From Veillonella parvula DSM 2008 (GTDB lineage Bacteria > Bacillota > Negativicutes > Veillonellales > Veillonellaceae), in contig NC_013520.1 of NCBI RefSeq assembly GCF_000024945.1, forward strand, positions 644,501 through 708,500: a stretch of DNA of 64,000 nt, given 5' to 3'. How positions within the stretch are numbered: the first letter of the stretch is position 1; every line of letters begins with the position of its first letter. The translations under genes were made by a program, and so were the position numbers. This document shows positions 18,003 to 27,120 of this stretch, piece by piece. The notes beneath the pieces were generated by a model. The model worked only from the letters and a program-made list of their open reading frames with translations, was not told the origin of the DNA and did not search any database.

Positions 18003-18821
18003 ATGAAAACAGTTCAAATTAAAGATATTACTGTGGGTGGCGGCAAGGGTTTATTTGTCCTTGCAGGTCCATGTGTTATTGAGGACTATGACCGCACATT
18101 AGCTATCGGTAAACGAGCAAAAGAGATATGCGAACGTTTAGGTGTTCCCTATATCTTTAAAGCTTCCTTTGATAAAGCTAATCGCTCTAGCTTTAGTTCC
18201 TTCCGTGGACCAGGTCTTGAGGAAGGGTTAAAAATGCTTGCTTCTATTAAGAAGGAACTCAATGTGCCCGTTGTCAGTGACATTCACTCTATCGAGCAAA
18301 TTGAACCTGCAGCTGAAGTATTAGATATTCTACAAATTCCAGCTTTTTTATGCCGTCAAACTGATCTTGTTTACGGCGCTGCTAAAACTGGTAAATGCGT
18401 AAATGTTAAAAAAGGTCAATTCATGGCTCCTAAGGACATGGAAAATGTTCTTAATAAAATGAAAGAAACAGGTAATGAAAATCTTATGCTTACCGAACGT
18501 GGTTTTAGCTTTGGTTATAATAATCTCGTAGTTGACATGAGATCCTTCCCAATTATGCGTTCTTTCGACTATCCAGTAATTTTTGATGCTACTCATAGCG
18601 TTCAATTACCAGGTGGTGCAGGGACTAAATCTAGTGGTAACCGTGAATTTGTACCAAATTTGGCACGTGCGGCTGTGGCTAGTGGTGTAGATGGGTTATT
18701 CTTTGAAGTGCACGATAATCCTGAGGAAGCATTGTCTGATGGTCCTAATATGTTGTATTTAGATCAATTCGAAGATTTGCTTCGTGATTTAGTAGCTATT
18801 GATAAAATCGTAAAAGGTTAG
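18003..18821 (+). CDS. kdsA: 2-dehydro-3-deoxyphosphooctonate aldolase KdsA
   Basis: KdsA condenses arabinose 5-phosphate with phosphoenolpyruvate to form Kdo 8-phosphate. The 272-residue TIM-barrel protein contains LAGPCVIED, FKASFDKANRSS and the later FDATHSVQLPGG, all typical. The pattern LCRQTDLVYGAAKTGKCVNVKKGQ is the substrate loop. The ATG follows the kdsB stop directly. Confidence 0.97.
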   Translation: MKTVQIKDITVGGGKGLFVLAGPCVIEDYDRTLAIGKRAKEICERLGVPYIFKASFDKANRSSFSSFRGPGLEEGLKMLASIKKELNVPVVSDIHSIEQIEPAAEVLDILQIPAFLCRQTDLVYGAAKTGKCVNVKKGQFMAPKDMENVLNKMKETGNENLMLTERGFSFGYNNLVVDMRSFPIMRSFDYPVIFDATHSVQLPGGAGTKSSGNREFVPNLARAAVASGVDGLFFEVHDNPEEALSDGPNMLYLDQFEDLLRDLVAIDKIVKG

Positions 18822-18832
18822 GGGCGGTATTT

Positions 18833-19804
18833 GTGACTATTTTAGAACAAGCGGCACAGGTGCTTCATGAGGAAGCTCGTGCTATTGAAGAATTAAGTTC
18901 TCGTTTGGATCACAATTTTGTAAATGCTGTAAATATGATTTTGGCCTGTAAGGGCCGTGTAGTATGTACAGGAATGGGAAAATCTGGTCATATTGGTCGT
19001 AAAATTGCGGCTACCTTGGCTAGTACAGGGACACCAGCACTTTTTATGCATCCTGGTGAAGGCGTGCATGGTGATCTTGGTATGATTACTGAAGATGATG
19101 TAGTGTTAGCATTTTCTAATAGTGGTGAAACAGGAGAAATCATTAGTATTTTGCCGTCTCTGCGCCGCATAGGAGCTAAATTAATCTGTGTTGTAGGGAA
19201 ACCAGAGTCTACATTAGCAAAAAATTCTGATATTGTATTGTTGGCAGAGGTAGAACGAGAAGCTTGTCCATTGGGTTTAGCACCTACTACAAGTACTACT
19301 GTTGCTCTAGCACTAGGTGATGCGTTAGCGGTATGTTTATTGGAACGCCATCATTTTACTCCAGAAAACTTTGCTGTATTCCATCCAGGTGGTTCTTTAG
19401 GTCGCAAATTATTGTTGACTGTAGAAAATATCATGCATGGTGGCGAGGATAATCCAACAGTATTTAAAGGGGCTACCGTTCGTGATGCACTCTTTGTAAT
19501 GACAGAAAAAGGGTTAGGTGCTACAAATGTTATTGATGAAGAAGGACATTTGTTAGGTCTAGTTACTGATGGTGATGTGCGTCGTGGACTTGATTCTGGC
19601 AGCAATTTTTTAGAATGGCCCGTAGAGGATATGATGACGTCTATGCCGCGTACGATTACAAAGGATAAACTGGCCGCAGAAGCGCTTCATTTGATGGAGA
19701 AAAATCAACCCCGCCCTATTACCGTATTACCAGTGGTTGATACTAATAATGTATGTCTTGGCATTGTTCACATCACGGATTTATTGCGTAGAGGCATTGT
19801 ATAA
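18833..19804 (+). CDS. kdsD: Arabinose-5-phosphate isomerase KdsD
   Basis: KdsD converts ribulose 5-phosphate to arabinose 5-phosphate, the first step of Kdo synthesis. The 323-residue protein starts at GTG behind GGGGCGG. It has an N-terminal SIS domain (about 35-180, with CTGMGKSGHIGRKIAATLASTGTPA in two pieces around residue 47) and two C-terminal CBS domains (about 205-323). This is the usual layout of KdsD/KpsF. It overlaps kdsC by one base. Confidence 0.95.
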   Translation: MTILEQAAQVLHEEARAIEELSSRLDHNFVNAVNMILACKGRVVCTGMGKSGHIGRKIAATLASTGTPALFMHPGEGVHGDLGMITEDDVVLAFSNSGETGEIISILPSLRRIGAKLICVVGKPESTLAKNSDIVLLAEVEREACPLGLAPTTSTTVALALGDALAVCLLERHHFTPENFAVFHPGGSLGRKLLLTVENIMHGGEDNPTVFKGATVRDALFVMTEKGLGATNVIDEEGHLLGLVTDGDVRRGLDSGSNFLEWPVEDMMTSMPRTITKDKLAAEALHLMEKNQPRPITVLPVVDTNNVCLGIVHITDLLRRGIV

Positions 19805-20325
19805 TGAATATTCAATGGATTGTTCTCGATGTTGATGGAGTTTTATCAGATGGAACTCTAATTTACACATCGACTGGAGAAGAGCTCAAAGCCTTTTCTG
19901 TCAAAGATGGTTTAGGCTTGACTGCGGCTCGTAAATCAGGGATAAAGTTAGCAATTATCACGGCTCGCGTATCTCCGATGGTAGAGCATCGTGCGAAGGA
20001 GTTAGATTTTGATGAACTTCTTATGGGGCATACTAATAAAACTGAAGCATTAAGAACTCTTTGTAAAAAACATCAAATCGACTTAGATTCGGTTGCTTAC
20101 ATGGGGGATGATCTTAATGATTTAGGGGCTCTTCAACTCGTAGGTTTGCCGATGGCACCAAATAATGCGGTATTAGAGGTTAAATCAATAGCTAAATTTA
20201 TTTCTACCGTCAATGGTGGACATGGTGCTGTTAGAGAGGCTGTAGAATATATCCTGAAGAATCAAGGTTTATGGGATTCTGTTGTTGCAGATTATGCGCG
20301 AGAGGCCCATGCTCATGGACAATAA
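19804..20325 (+). CDS. kdsC: 3-deoxy-D-manno-octulosonate 8-phosphate phosphatase KdsC
   Basis: KdsC is a HAD-type phosphatase releasing Kdo from Kdo 8-phosphate. The 173-residue protein has the nucleophile motif DVDGVLSDG at 9-17, ITAR (motif II) and MGDDLNDLGAL (motif IV). Absence of a large cap domain is normal for this family. It completes the set kdsB-kdsA-kdsD-kdsC, so CMP-Kdo synthesis is fully encoded here. Confidence 0.95.
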   Translation: MNIQWIVLDVDGVLSDGTLIYTSTGEELKAFSVKDGLGLTAARKSGIKLAIITARVSPMVEHRAKELDFDELLMGHTNKTEALRTLCKKHQIDLDSVAYMGDDLNDLGALQLVGLPMAPNNAVLEVKSIAKFISTVNGGHGAVREAVEYILKNQGLWDSVVADYAREAHAHGQ

Positions 20326-20339
20326 AGGAGGTGGGCAGA

Positions 20340-21272
20340 ATGAATAACGAATGGCAATACCATTTAGTTAAAGGCATTAGTTGGCTTGTTTGTCGACTAC
20401 CATACAAGCTCATTTTGCTCATAGGCGCTTGTTTAGGTCCTGTATATGGGCTAATAGCGAAGAAGCAAAAACTTAGAGGCATAAATAATATTAAAATTGG
20501 CATGAATATGAACGATCAAGAGGCGGAACAATTAATTAATAAGTTGTTTAAAAATCTTGGTCGCAGTGTTATGGAAGTATTATACATGCCAAACCTGACG
20601 AAATCCTTTATCAATAAACACATAGAGATGCGTGGTGTTGAACATTTAGAAAAGGCCATTGCTGAAGATAAGGGAGTTATCGTTCTTACTGGCCATGTAG
20701 GCAACTGGGAATGGATGGGGGCTGCTATGGCAGCTCATGGATATCCTTCCACTACAATTGTTAAGAAACAACCTAATGCTCAATTTACACGCCTTATGAA
20801 TGAATATCGTGAGATGGTGGGGCTTGACGTATTTGCTAGTGGTGGCAACGAAATCGTTTCTGCTGCTAAGGCTTTAAAAAAGAAAAAACTTCTTGGATTC
20901 TTAGCTGACCAAGATGGATATATAAATGGTTTACCAGTTCCGTTTTTGGGACAAGATTCATCAGCTGTTATGGGACCAGCAACATTTGCAAAGAAATTTG
21001 GCTCTCCTGTAGTACCTATTTTTGCATCTCGTAAGCCTGAAGGAGGACATATCGTTCATATCTTGCCAGCATTACATTATGAGGAAACTGGTGATGAAGA
21101 TGTTGATATGTATCGTCTAACTGAAGCCTGTGTACGTGTTACGGAAGAATTTATTCGTGAACATCCAGATGAGTGGCTTTGGTTCCAACATCGTTGGATG
21201 ACTAAGATGGATCAAATTATTGATTACGATAAGAAGATAGCTATACGGGAGAGAGCGCATGAAAAACAATAA
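20340..21272 (+). CDS. Lysophospholipid acyltransferase family protein (LpxL/HtrB type), copy 2
   Basis: The start is ATG 20340, set by the strong RBS AAAGGAGGTG (20324-20333); the longer open frame reaches back into kdsC without support. The 310-residue protein has an N-terminal membrane segment, the HxxxxE motif in GHVGNWEWMG, and the family end pattern HPDEWLWFQHRWMTK. It is a second paralogue of the enzyme at 7469-8371 and probably adds a different secondary acyl chain to Kdo2-lipid A (inference, from position next to the Kdo genes). It overlaps lptC by 14 nt. Confidence 0.86.
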   Translation: MNNEWQYHLVKGISWLVCRLPYKLILLIGACLGPVYGLIAKKQKLRGINNIKIGMNMNDQEAEQLINKLFKNLGRSVMEVLYMPNLTKSFINKHIEMRGVEHLEKAIAEDKGVIVLTGHVGNWEWMGAAMAAHGYPSTTIVKKQPNAQFTRLMNEYREMVGLDVFASGGNEIVSAAKALKKKKLLGFLADQDGYINGLPVPFLGQDSSAVMGPATFAKKFGSPVVPIFASRKPEGGHIVHILPALHYEETGDEDVDMYRLTEACVRVTEEFIREHPDEWLWFQHRWMTKMDQIIDYDKKIAIRERAHEKQ

Positions 21273-21795
21273 AAAGTTAATTGCCATTGTGGTCGCTATA
21301 GTATTAGCTCTAATCGGTCTTATTGTATTTATTATGAAAGACTCTAATGAGGCTAATTCCACTCAAAATCAAAGTGGACAACTCGTTAATTTCCAAGGTG
21401 CGGACTTGCAAGAGGAAAAGGATGGCAAGTTAGTATGGGCATTATCGGCTGAGAAGATTGAATATGACCCGCGTACAAAAGCTATCGTTCTGACCAATTT
21501 GAAAGGTCTGTTCTATCAAGATGATGTGACTACTACGATTACAGCTCCTCATGCTGTACTGACGGGTGATCGAAACTCTCTTGATATTGATCAAGGCGTT
21601 ACTGCTACCAATACGGAAGGTGCAGAATTTAAAACTGAGGCCCTTCATTTTGATAACAAAACGAAAACATTGACATCTAAAACGGCTTTCACTTATAACA
21701 GTAAGGATGTAACCCTCACAGGTGACAAGCTTGAGGGCAATATGTCTTTAAAAATTATTAAAGCCATTGGACATGCGAAATTAACAAAGAAGTAA
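21259..21795 (+). CDS. lptC: LPS export ABC transporter periplasmic protein LptC
   Basis: This 178-residue bitopic protein has one N-terminal transmembrane helix (about residues 6-27) and a periplasmic beta-jellyroll with repeating short strands. LptC receives LPS from the inner-membrane LptBFG complex and passes it to LptA. The motif-like stretch NFQGADLQEEKDGKLVWALSAEKIEYD fits LptC/YrbK proteins when read in parts. Position between the acyltransferase and lptA supports the call. Confidence 0.9.
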   Translation: MKNNKKLIAIVVAIVLALIGLIVFIMKDSNEANSTQNQSGQLVNFQGADLQEEKDGKLVWALSAEKIEYDPRTKAIVLTNLKGLFYQDDVTTTITAPHAVLTGDRNSLDIDQGVTATNTEGAEFKTEALHFDNKTKTLTSKTAFTYNSKDVTLTGDKLEGNMSLKIIKAIGHAKLTKK

Positions 21796-21810
21796 TTGAG
21801 AGGAAATATG

Positions 21811-22530
21811 ATGAATAAGAAAAAACAGATTGGTATGGCTATATTAGCTGTACTCATGACCGCATCTGTTACAGTTTGGGCTGCAAATGATCCGTTGACT
21901 ATCAGCGCTGATACATTGTCTTATGATGGCAATTCAGGTCGTGCAGATGCAACAGGTAATGTTGTTATTACCCAAGCGGATAAAACTATGACTGGTGCCA
22001 AGGGTTGGTACAATACAAAAACTCAAGAAGCAAATCTTGATGGTGGTGTATCTATGATTGGTTCTGATATGGCCATGTCTGCTCAAGCGGTTCACAGTTA
22101 CAATAATAATAAATTCACTGCTAATGGTAGCGTTCATTTACAACGTGCTGATCGCCAAATCTTTGGCGACAGTGTTGAGTATAGTACTGACTCTGAATAC
22201 GGTCTTGTTACAGGCAATGCCCGTTTGATTGCTGAAGGGACAACCTTAACCGGTGATAAGGTAGAAGGATGGATGAAGGAAGTTCGTGCTGTAGCGCAAG
22301 GTAATGTTACCTTCTCTAATCCTGAACGAAACGTGTCTGGTTCTGCTGACCGAGCTACATATACACAAACGCCAAACCAAAATGATGGAGTGGTACTCTT
22401 ATCGGGTTCTGCGCATGCCGTTCAAAATGGTAATGTACTGAATGCACCGGAACTGAAAATTCGTTTAGCTGATGATTCTGCTGAAACATTAGGTGGACGT
22501 AGTACACTCGTCATTGTTCCGAATAAATAA
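21811..22530 (+). CDS. lptA: LPS transport periplasmic protein LptA
   Basis: The RBS GAGAGGA (21798-21804) favours ATG 21811 (239 residues) over the adjacent ATG 21808 and the TTG at 21796. A signal peptide ends near VTVWAAND. The mature part is an OstA/LptA-type jellyroll with repeats such as YDGNSGRADATGNVVITQAD and VEYSTDSEYGLVTGNARL. LptA oligomers bridge the periplasm for LPS. At over 210 mature residues it is longer than E. coli LptA (about 160), which could suit a thicker envelope (inference). Confidence 0.9.
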   Translation: MNKKKQIGMAILAVLMTASVTVWAANDPLTISADTLSYDGNSGRADATGNVVITQADKTMTGAKGWYNTKTQEANLDGGVSMIGSDMAMSAQAVHSYNNNKFTANGSVHLQRADRQIFGDSVEYSTDSEYGLVTGNARLIAEGTTLTGDKVEGWMKEVRAVAQGNVTFSNPERNVSGSADRATYTQTPNQNDGVVLLSGSAHAVQNGNVLNAPELKIRLADDSAETLGGRSTLVIVPNK

Positions 22531-22539
22531 GGATAATAT

Positions 22540-23259
22540 ATGTATATAGAAACCAAAAACTTAGTTAAAACCTTTAGCGGACGCAATGTGGTAGATGGTG
22601 TAAGTCTACGCGTTGATAAAGGCCAAGTTGTAGGTCTATTAGGGCCTAATGGGGCCGGTAAAACTACGTCATTTTATATGATTGTAGGCATTGAAAGACC
22701 AAGTTCTGGTATCATTACCGTTGATGGCAAGGATATAACAAATATTCCTATGTATAAGCGGGCGGCTGAAGGGATTGGATACTTACCGCAAGAGGCATCA
22801 ATCTTTCGTTCCATGTCTGTAGAGGACAATATTCGTGCCATGCTACAGATTACGGCAAAAAAATCTGATGAGATTGAAGCTATCGTGGAATCATTGATTG
22901 AAGAATTTCATATTGGACATGTCCGTGACCGTATGGGGATGCAATTATCTGGTGGTGAACGACGTCGTGTAGAAATTGCGCGTTGCCTCGCCTTAGAACC
23001 TAATTTCATCCTTCTTGATGAACCTTTTGCAGGTGTCGATCCAATTGCGGTTGCTGATATTCAGCAAATTATCTTACACGTTAAGAACCGAGGTATTGGT
23101 ATCTTGATTACAGACCATAATGTTCGCGAAACATTGGGGATTGTAGATAAGGCTTATATTTTGAGTAATGGTAAAATCCTCCTAGAGGGTACCCCTGATG
23201 AAATTGCGAATGATCCAATCGCTCGTGAACATTATTTAGGGGATAACTTTAAATTATAG
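22540..23259 (+). CDS. lptB: LPS export ABC transporter ATP-binding protein LptB
   Basis: This is a 239-residue ABC ATPase with Walker A GPNGAGKT at 35-42, the signature [15 protein letters not shown] near 136, Walker [14 protein letters not shown] near 156 and the switch His in [10 protein letters not shown]. The variant signature [12 protein letters not shown] is characteristic of LptB. It powers LPS extraction from the inner membrane together with the permease encoded 8 nt downstream. Confidence 0.96.
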   Translation: MYIETKNLVKTFSGRNVVDGVSLRVDKGQVVGLLGPNGAGKTTSFYMIVGIERPSSGIITVDGKDITNIPMYKRAAEGIGYLPQEASIFRSMSVEDNIRAMLQITAKKSDEIEAIVESLIEEFHIGHVRDRMGMQLSGGERRRVEIARCLALEPNFILLDEPFAGVDPIAVADIQQIILHVKNRGIGILITDHNVRETLGIVDKAYILSNGKILLEGTPDEIANDPIAREHYLGDNFKL

Positions 23260-23267
23260 GAGGGGCT

Positions 23268-24359
23268 ATGCGATTATTAGATAAATATATTTTAAAAGCT
23301 TTTGTAGGCCCATTCCTATTTGGGGTTTTTGCTTTTACTAGTATTTTTATTGGTACAGGCACATTGTTTAGGATTGCTCAATATATTACTGAATATGGAG
23401 CACCATTGTTGCTTGTTATGCAAGCATTTGTCTTGGCTTTACCAAGTATTGTTATTTTAACATTCCCAATGTCAGTACTATTGGCTTCTCTTATGACTTT
23501 TAGTCGTTTGAGTAGCACTAGTGAAATCGTTGTTATGCGTGCTGGAGGTCTAAGCTTTTTACGCTTGGCCATGCCTGTATATATTATTGCCCTCATCATT
23601 TCCATTGGGGCAGTAGCATTTAATGAATTTGTTGTACCTCGTACAAATCATATGTATCAAACGATTGTGCGCGAACAAATTATGAAAAATGCATCACCTC
23701 AAACACAAAATCATATTGTGTTAAAAACGATGAATGGTGATGAGCTAGGCACATTGATGTATGCTAAGAGCTATGATGCTGAAACCAAACAGTTGTCCAT
23801 GATTACGGTTCAACAATTTGGGGAGGGCGGCAAGTTACAACAAGTTGAAAATGCTGATACAGCTATCTGGAATGGTCAATATTGGGTGATGCAGAATGGT
23901 ATCATCTATGATTTATCAGCTGGTAATGGTGTTGAACGTACCATGAAATTTAAGGAGCAATCATTGCCGATTAAGTCTGCCCCAAAAGATATTCAACAAG
24001 ATCAACGTAAGCCTGAGGAATTGACGATTAAGGAGTTACGTCACCAAATCAGAGCTTATAAGGCTGCTTATACTAATGCTAATAAACTTGAAATGGAAAT
24101 GTACCAACGCTTTACAATTCCGTTGGCAAGTTTTGTATTTGCTCTCGTAGGTGCACCTTTAGGCCTTCAAAAGCAACGCTCTAGCTCATCTATCGGCTTT
24201 GGTATTAGTATTCTCATCATCTTTATTTATTATGGGGTGATGACCTTTGCTGGTGCTTTAGGGAAAGGTGGAGCATTGCCAACCTTATTGGCTGCATTAA
24301 TACCGGATACATTAGGTATTATTGCAGGGCTGTATTTGAATTGGCGTGTATCGAAATAA
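23268..24359 (+). CDS. LptF/LptG-family LPS export permease (single copy here)
   Basis: This 363-residue permease opens with RLLDKYILKAFVGPFLFGVFAF and has three N-terminal and three C-terminal transmembrane helices around a periplasmic jellyroll (about 130-265), the LptF/LptG architecture. The RBS TAGGAGGGG precedes the ATG. Only one such gene follows lptB, whereas proteobacteria encode LptF and LptG as a heterodimer. Either a homodimer forms or the partner is elsewhere. LptF versus LptG identity is not decidable here. Confidence 0.9.
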   Translation: MRLLDKYILKAFVGPFLFGVFAFTSIFIGTGTLFRIAQYITEYGAPLLLVMQAFVLALPSIVILTFPMSVLLASLMTFSRLSSTSEIVVMRAGGLSFLRLAMPVYIIALIISIGAVAFNEFVVPRTNHMYQTIVREQIMKNASPQTQNHIVLKTMNGDELGTLMYAKSYDAETKQLSMITVQQFGEGGKLQQVENADTAIWNGQYWVMQNGIIYDLSAGNGVERTMKFKEQSLPIKSAPKDIQQDQRKPEELTIKELRHQIRAYKAAYTNANKLEMEMYQRFTIPLASFVFALVGAPLGLQKQRSSSSIGFGISILIIFIYYGVMTFAGALGKGGALPTLLAALIPDTLGIIAGLYLNWRVSK

Positions 24360-24392
24360 CAGATTGTATTCTTAGGAGAAAGGAGGGACATG

Positions 24393-25598
24393 ATGTTAGT
24401 AGGTGTTAAAATCTTAATAATTATAGCTCTTATGGGTGGTCTCATTGCTTACATGGGGGATAAGCTAGGCACTAAAATTGGTAAACGTCGTATGTCCCTC
24501 TTTGGATTACGACCTAAGCACACATCTATTATAGTTACTATTGTGACAGGCCTTTTAGTTGCAGCAGCTACGGTTGGGGTATTAACCTTTACGTCTCAAA
24601 GTGTGCGAACCGCATTGTTCGGTATGGATCAGTTGCGAGCTGATATGAAGCAGCTGAATAATGAGGTTGCTGCAAAGACGCAAGAACTGATTCGTGGGCA
24701 GGCTTTGTTAGAACAAAATAAACAAGAGCTTGAAGAACGGATGGCTGAGATTGAACAAATTCGCCGTGAAGTAGAGGCTACAAAAGCTGAATTGGCGAGT
24801 GCACAAGCTGCTAAAGACGCAACAGAAGCCGAATTGGCATCTTTACAAGCCTCTTATGCAGAGGTGTCTCAAAAGGTAGCTGAGCTTGAAGCAACACGTG
24901 CTAAGATGGAAGCGCATATTAAGAATCTACAAAATACACAAGAACAATTGCAGAATGGCATCATTCATTTACGGGAAGGAACCATTCTCTTCCAAGTAGA
25001 TCAGTTATTAGCACAAGCTGTTGTACGACCTGGTTTAAGTGAAGAAGATAGTAATAATGCTATTAAACATATTATCGATGATACAAATAAACTTGTTTTA
25101 CGTCGCTTAGGTATAGAAGATAATGGTCAATCCGTTGTGTATGTAGATCGACAAAATGTTGAGGTAGCTACTCAAAAGCTAATCAATTCCAAGACTCCTA
25201 TGGTGGTTCAAGTTGTGGCAGCCGGAAATATTATTTCAGGTGAACCTGCAGTTGCAGTTATTCAAGTATATCCACAACAATTTATCTATAAAAATGGAGA
25301 GGTAATTCACTCTACAGTAATTGATGGGGGTACTAATGCTCAATCGTCTATGCTTCAATTCTTGAAACAAGTAAATGAACGTGCTAAGGCAAAGGGTATT
25401 ATTCCTGATTCCTTATCAGGTGATATTGGAACGATACCTGGTGATGATTTGTTTACAGCCATTAAAAGAATAAGTACTATGCGTGGCAAGGTTCATGTGG
25501 AAGCTTATACTGATGGCGACACATATTCATCTGGTCCTGTTCACCTCAAGTTGCGTATTACTCAAATGCCAGATTTCAATGATAAGGCAAAAATGTAA
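24393..25598 (+). CDS. DUF3084-family membrane protein with coiled coil
   Basis: The RBS AAGGAGGG (24380-24387) fits ATG 24393 (401 residues) slightly better than ATG 24390. Two N-terminal transmembrane helices flank KLGTKIGKRRMSLFGLRPKHTS. A coiled coil of about 110 residues (about 85-195, rich in Glu/Ala/Gln) follows, then a globular domain (about 200-400). The arrangement matches DUF3084, a family known mainly from cyanobacteria and Negativicutes, with no settled function. Position directly after the Lpt genes, before the operon terminator, suggests a link to LPS export or envelope structure (inference). Confidence 0.75.
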   Translation: MLVGVKILIIIALMGGLIAYMGDKLGTKIGKRRMSLFGLRPKHTSIIVTIVTGLLVAAATVGVLTFTSQSVRTALFGMDQLRADMKQLNNEVAAKTQELIRGQALLEQNKQELEERMAEIEQIRREVEATKAELASAQAAKDATEAELASLQASYAEVSQKVAELEATRAKMEAHIKNLQNTQEQLQNGIIHLREGTILFQVDQLLAQAVVRPGLSEEDSNNAIKHIIDDTNKLVLRRLGIEDNGQSVVYVDRQNVEVATQKLINSKTPMVVQVVAAGNIISGEPAVAVIQVYPQQFIYKNGEVIHSTVIDGGTNAQSSMLQFLKQVNERAKAKGIIPDSLSGDIGTIPGDDLFTAIKRISTMRGKVHVEAYTDGDTYSSGPVHLKLRITQMPDFNDKAKM

Positions 25599-25640
25599 AC
25601 TAATTAATATGATGAAGGTATGCTGTTTTCATACATTATA

Positions 25641-25684
25641 AAAGAAGGTCTTATGTAATTTTCAACATAAGACCTTCTTTTTAT
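25641..25684 (+). terminator. Strong terminator ending the LPS operon
   Basis: AAAGAAGGTCTTATGT (25641-25656) pairs perfectly with ACATAAGACCTTCTTT (25665-25680). The 3' arm ends in a T-rich tail and the 5' arm is A-rich. Confidence 0.92.
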
Positions 25685-25724
25685 GTTAAAATATAACTAC
25701 TGTACTTACAAAGGGGATAATCAA

Positions 25725-26252
25725 ATGACTGAAAATACATATATTTTAGCAGTGGATCCAGGAAATGAGAAAACTGGCGTAGCTATACTTTCACCTTCCG
25801 GTGAGATGATATGCCGTAAAATTATTTCTTCAAATACTTTCAATAAAGATATTGAGCGTATTTTAACTGAATATTATGGTATTGTTCATATTGTTTGTGG
25901 AAATGGTACAAATCATAAACACTTGTATCCTTCTCTTCAACAAATTGGACGTAATCATAAAATTACAACTAGTTTAATCGACGAATCTCACAGTACAGAG
26001 GAGGCCCGTAAATTATATTGGCAATATAATCCTCCTACAGGGTGGCGCAAGATTATTCCTACATCTATGCAATTTCCACCAGAACCTGTAGATGATTTGA
26101 CGGCTCTCGTTATTGGCTTGCGCTATACGAAGCAGTTAGCTCAGAACGAAGCGGCAATCAAAGAAGAAACTATGAGTTCAAGTGAGTTAGAAGAGAAAAG
26201 ATTACATGCTATGGAGCAGTTATACGGAAAAGGAGATAATCATGACGAATGA
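25725..26252 (+). CDS. YqgF/RuvC-like RNase H-fold protein
   Basis: The start ATG 25725 follows AAGGGG (25711-25716); the open frame back to 25683 lies in the terminator and is rejected. The 175-residue product opens with ILAVDPGNEKTGVAIL, the first Asp motif of the YqgF/RuvC fold. It later has SLIDESHSTEEARKLYW, which resembles the DE-S/T motif of YqgF. It may process nucleic acid, but it is diverged from true YqgF and RuvC, so no symbol is given. It overlaps the next gene by 11 nt. Confidence 0.65.
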   Translation: MTENTYILAVDPGNEKTGVAILSPSGEMICRKIISSNTFNKDIERILTEYYGIVHIVCGNGTNHKHLYPSLQQIGRNHKITTSLIDESHSTEEARKLYWQYNPPTGWRKIIPTSMQFPPEPVDDLTALVIGLRYTKQLAQNEAAIKEETMSSSELEEKRLHAMEQLYGKGDNHDE

Positions 26253-27111
26253 AACTTCAATGCGTAACTGGTCAAATCTTATTATGCGCTGTGTAATGAT
26301 GACTCTAGGTGCCTTAATATATACGATAGGGTTAGATTTATTCTTAGTACCCAATAGTATCATTGACGGTGGGGTAGTTGGTATATCTTTGATGGCTGCG
26401 GAACTATCAGGTATTTCTTTTAGCATTTTCGTAGTACTTTTCAACTTACCCTTTTTATATTTAGGCTATAAAGTAATTGGTAAAGGATTTACCTTGTCTA
26501 CTTTGTTCTCTATTATATGGATGGCAATATTTTCTACCATTGCACACCGCTTTACACCTATTACAACTGACCCATTTTTAGGGTCAATCTTTGGTGGTAT
26601 AATCTTAGGTATTGGGGTAGGGCTAATTATTCGTAATGGTGGCTCATTAGATGGATCTGAAATTGTAGCTATTATCTTTGATAAACGGTCCACCTTTTCT
26701 GTAGGCGAAATTGTAATGGCCATGAATTTAGTTATTCTTGGAGCAGCGGGCTTTGTATATAGTTGGAATAGTGCCATGTATTCCTTAATTGCTTATTTTA
26801 TTGCTTATAAGATGATTGATGTGACCATCACTGGACTTGAAGAATCTAAAGGGGTTATGATTATTACCGATGCAGATAATTCCAAGATTATTGCTGATGC
26901 ATTAAATGCTAATCTTAATCGTGGTGTTACTATTATGTACGGAGAAGGTGGGTATTTAAAACAACCGAAACATGTATTATATTCTGTAGTAACGCGGCTA
27001 GAAATTACAAGATTAAAGGATACCGTTTATGAAGTAGATCCTACAGCATTTATTACGATCCAAGACGTACATGATGTCTTTGGTGGGAGATTTACGAAAG
27101 GTGGTCATTAA
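26242..27111 (+). CDS. YitT-family membrane protein (DUF161/DUF2179)
   Basis: ATG 26242 follows AAAAGGAGA. The 289-residue protein has about five transmembrane helices in its first 190 residues, with the family pattern GLDLFLVPNSIIDGGVVGISL and NGGSLDGSEIVA. A cytoplasmic C-terminal DUF2179 domain (about 200-289) contains RGVTIMYGEGGY and TRLEITRLKD. YitT proteins are widespread in Firmicutes and lack an agreed function. Confidence 0.88.
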   Translation: MTNETSMRNWSNLIMRCVMMTLGALIYTIGLDLFLVPNSIIDGGVVGISLMAAELSGISFSIFVVLFNLPFLYLGYKVIGKGFTLSTLFSIIWMAIFSTIAHRFTPITTDPFLGSIFGGIILGIGVGLIIRNGGSLDGSEIVAIIFDKRSTFSVGEIVMAMNLVILGAAGFVYSWNSAMYSLIAYFIAYKMIDVTITGLEESKGVMIITDADNSKIIADALNANLNRGVTIMYGEGGYLKQPKHVLYSVVTRLEITRLKDTVYEVDPTAFITIQDVHDVFGGRFTKGGH

Positions 27112-27120
27112 GAGGAAACT

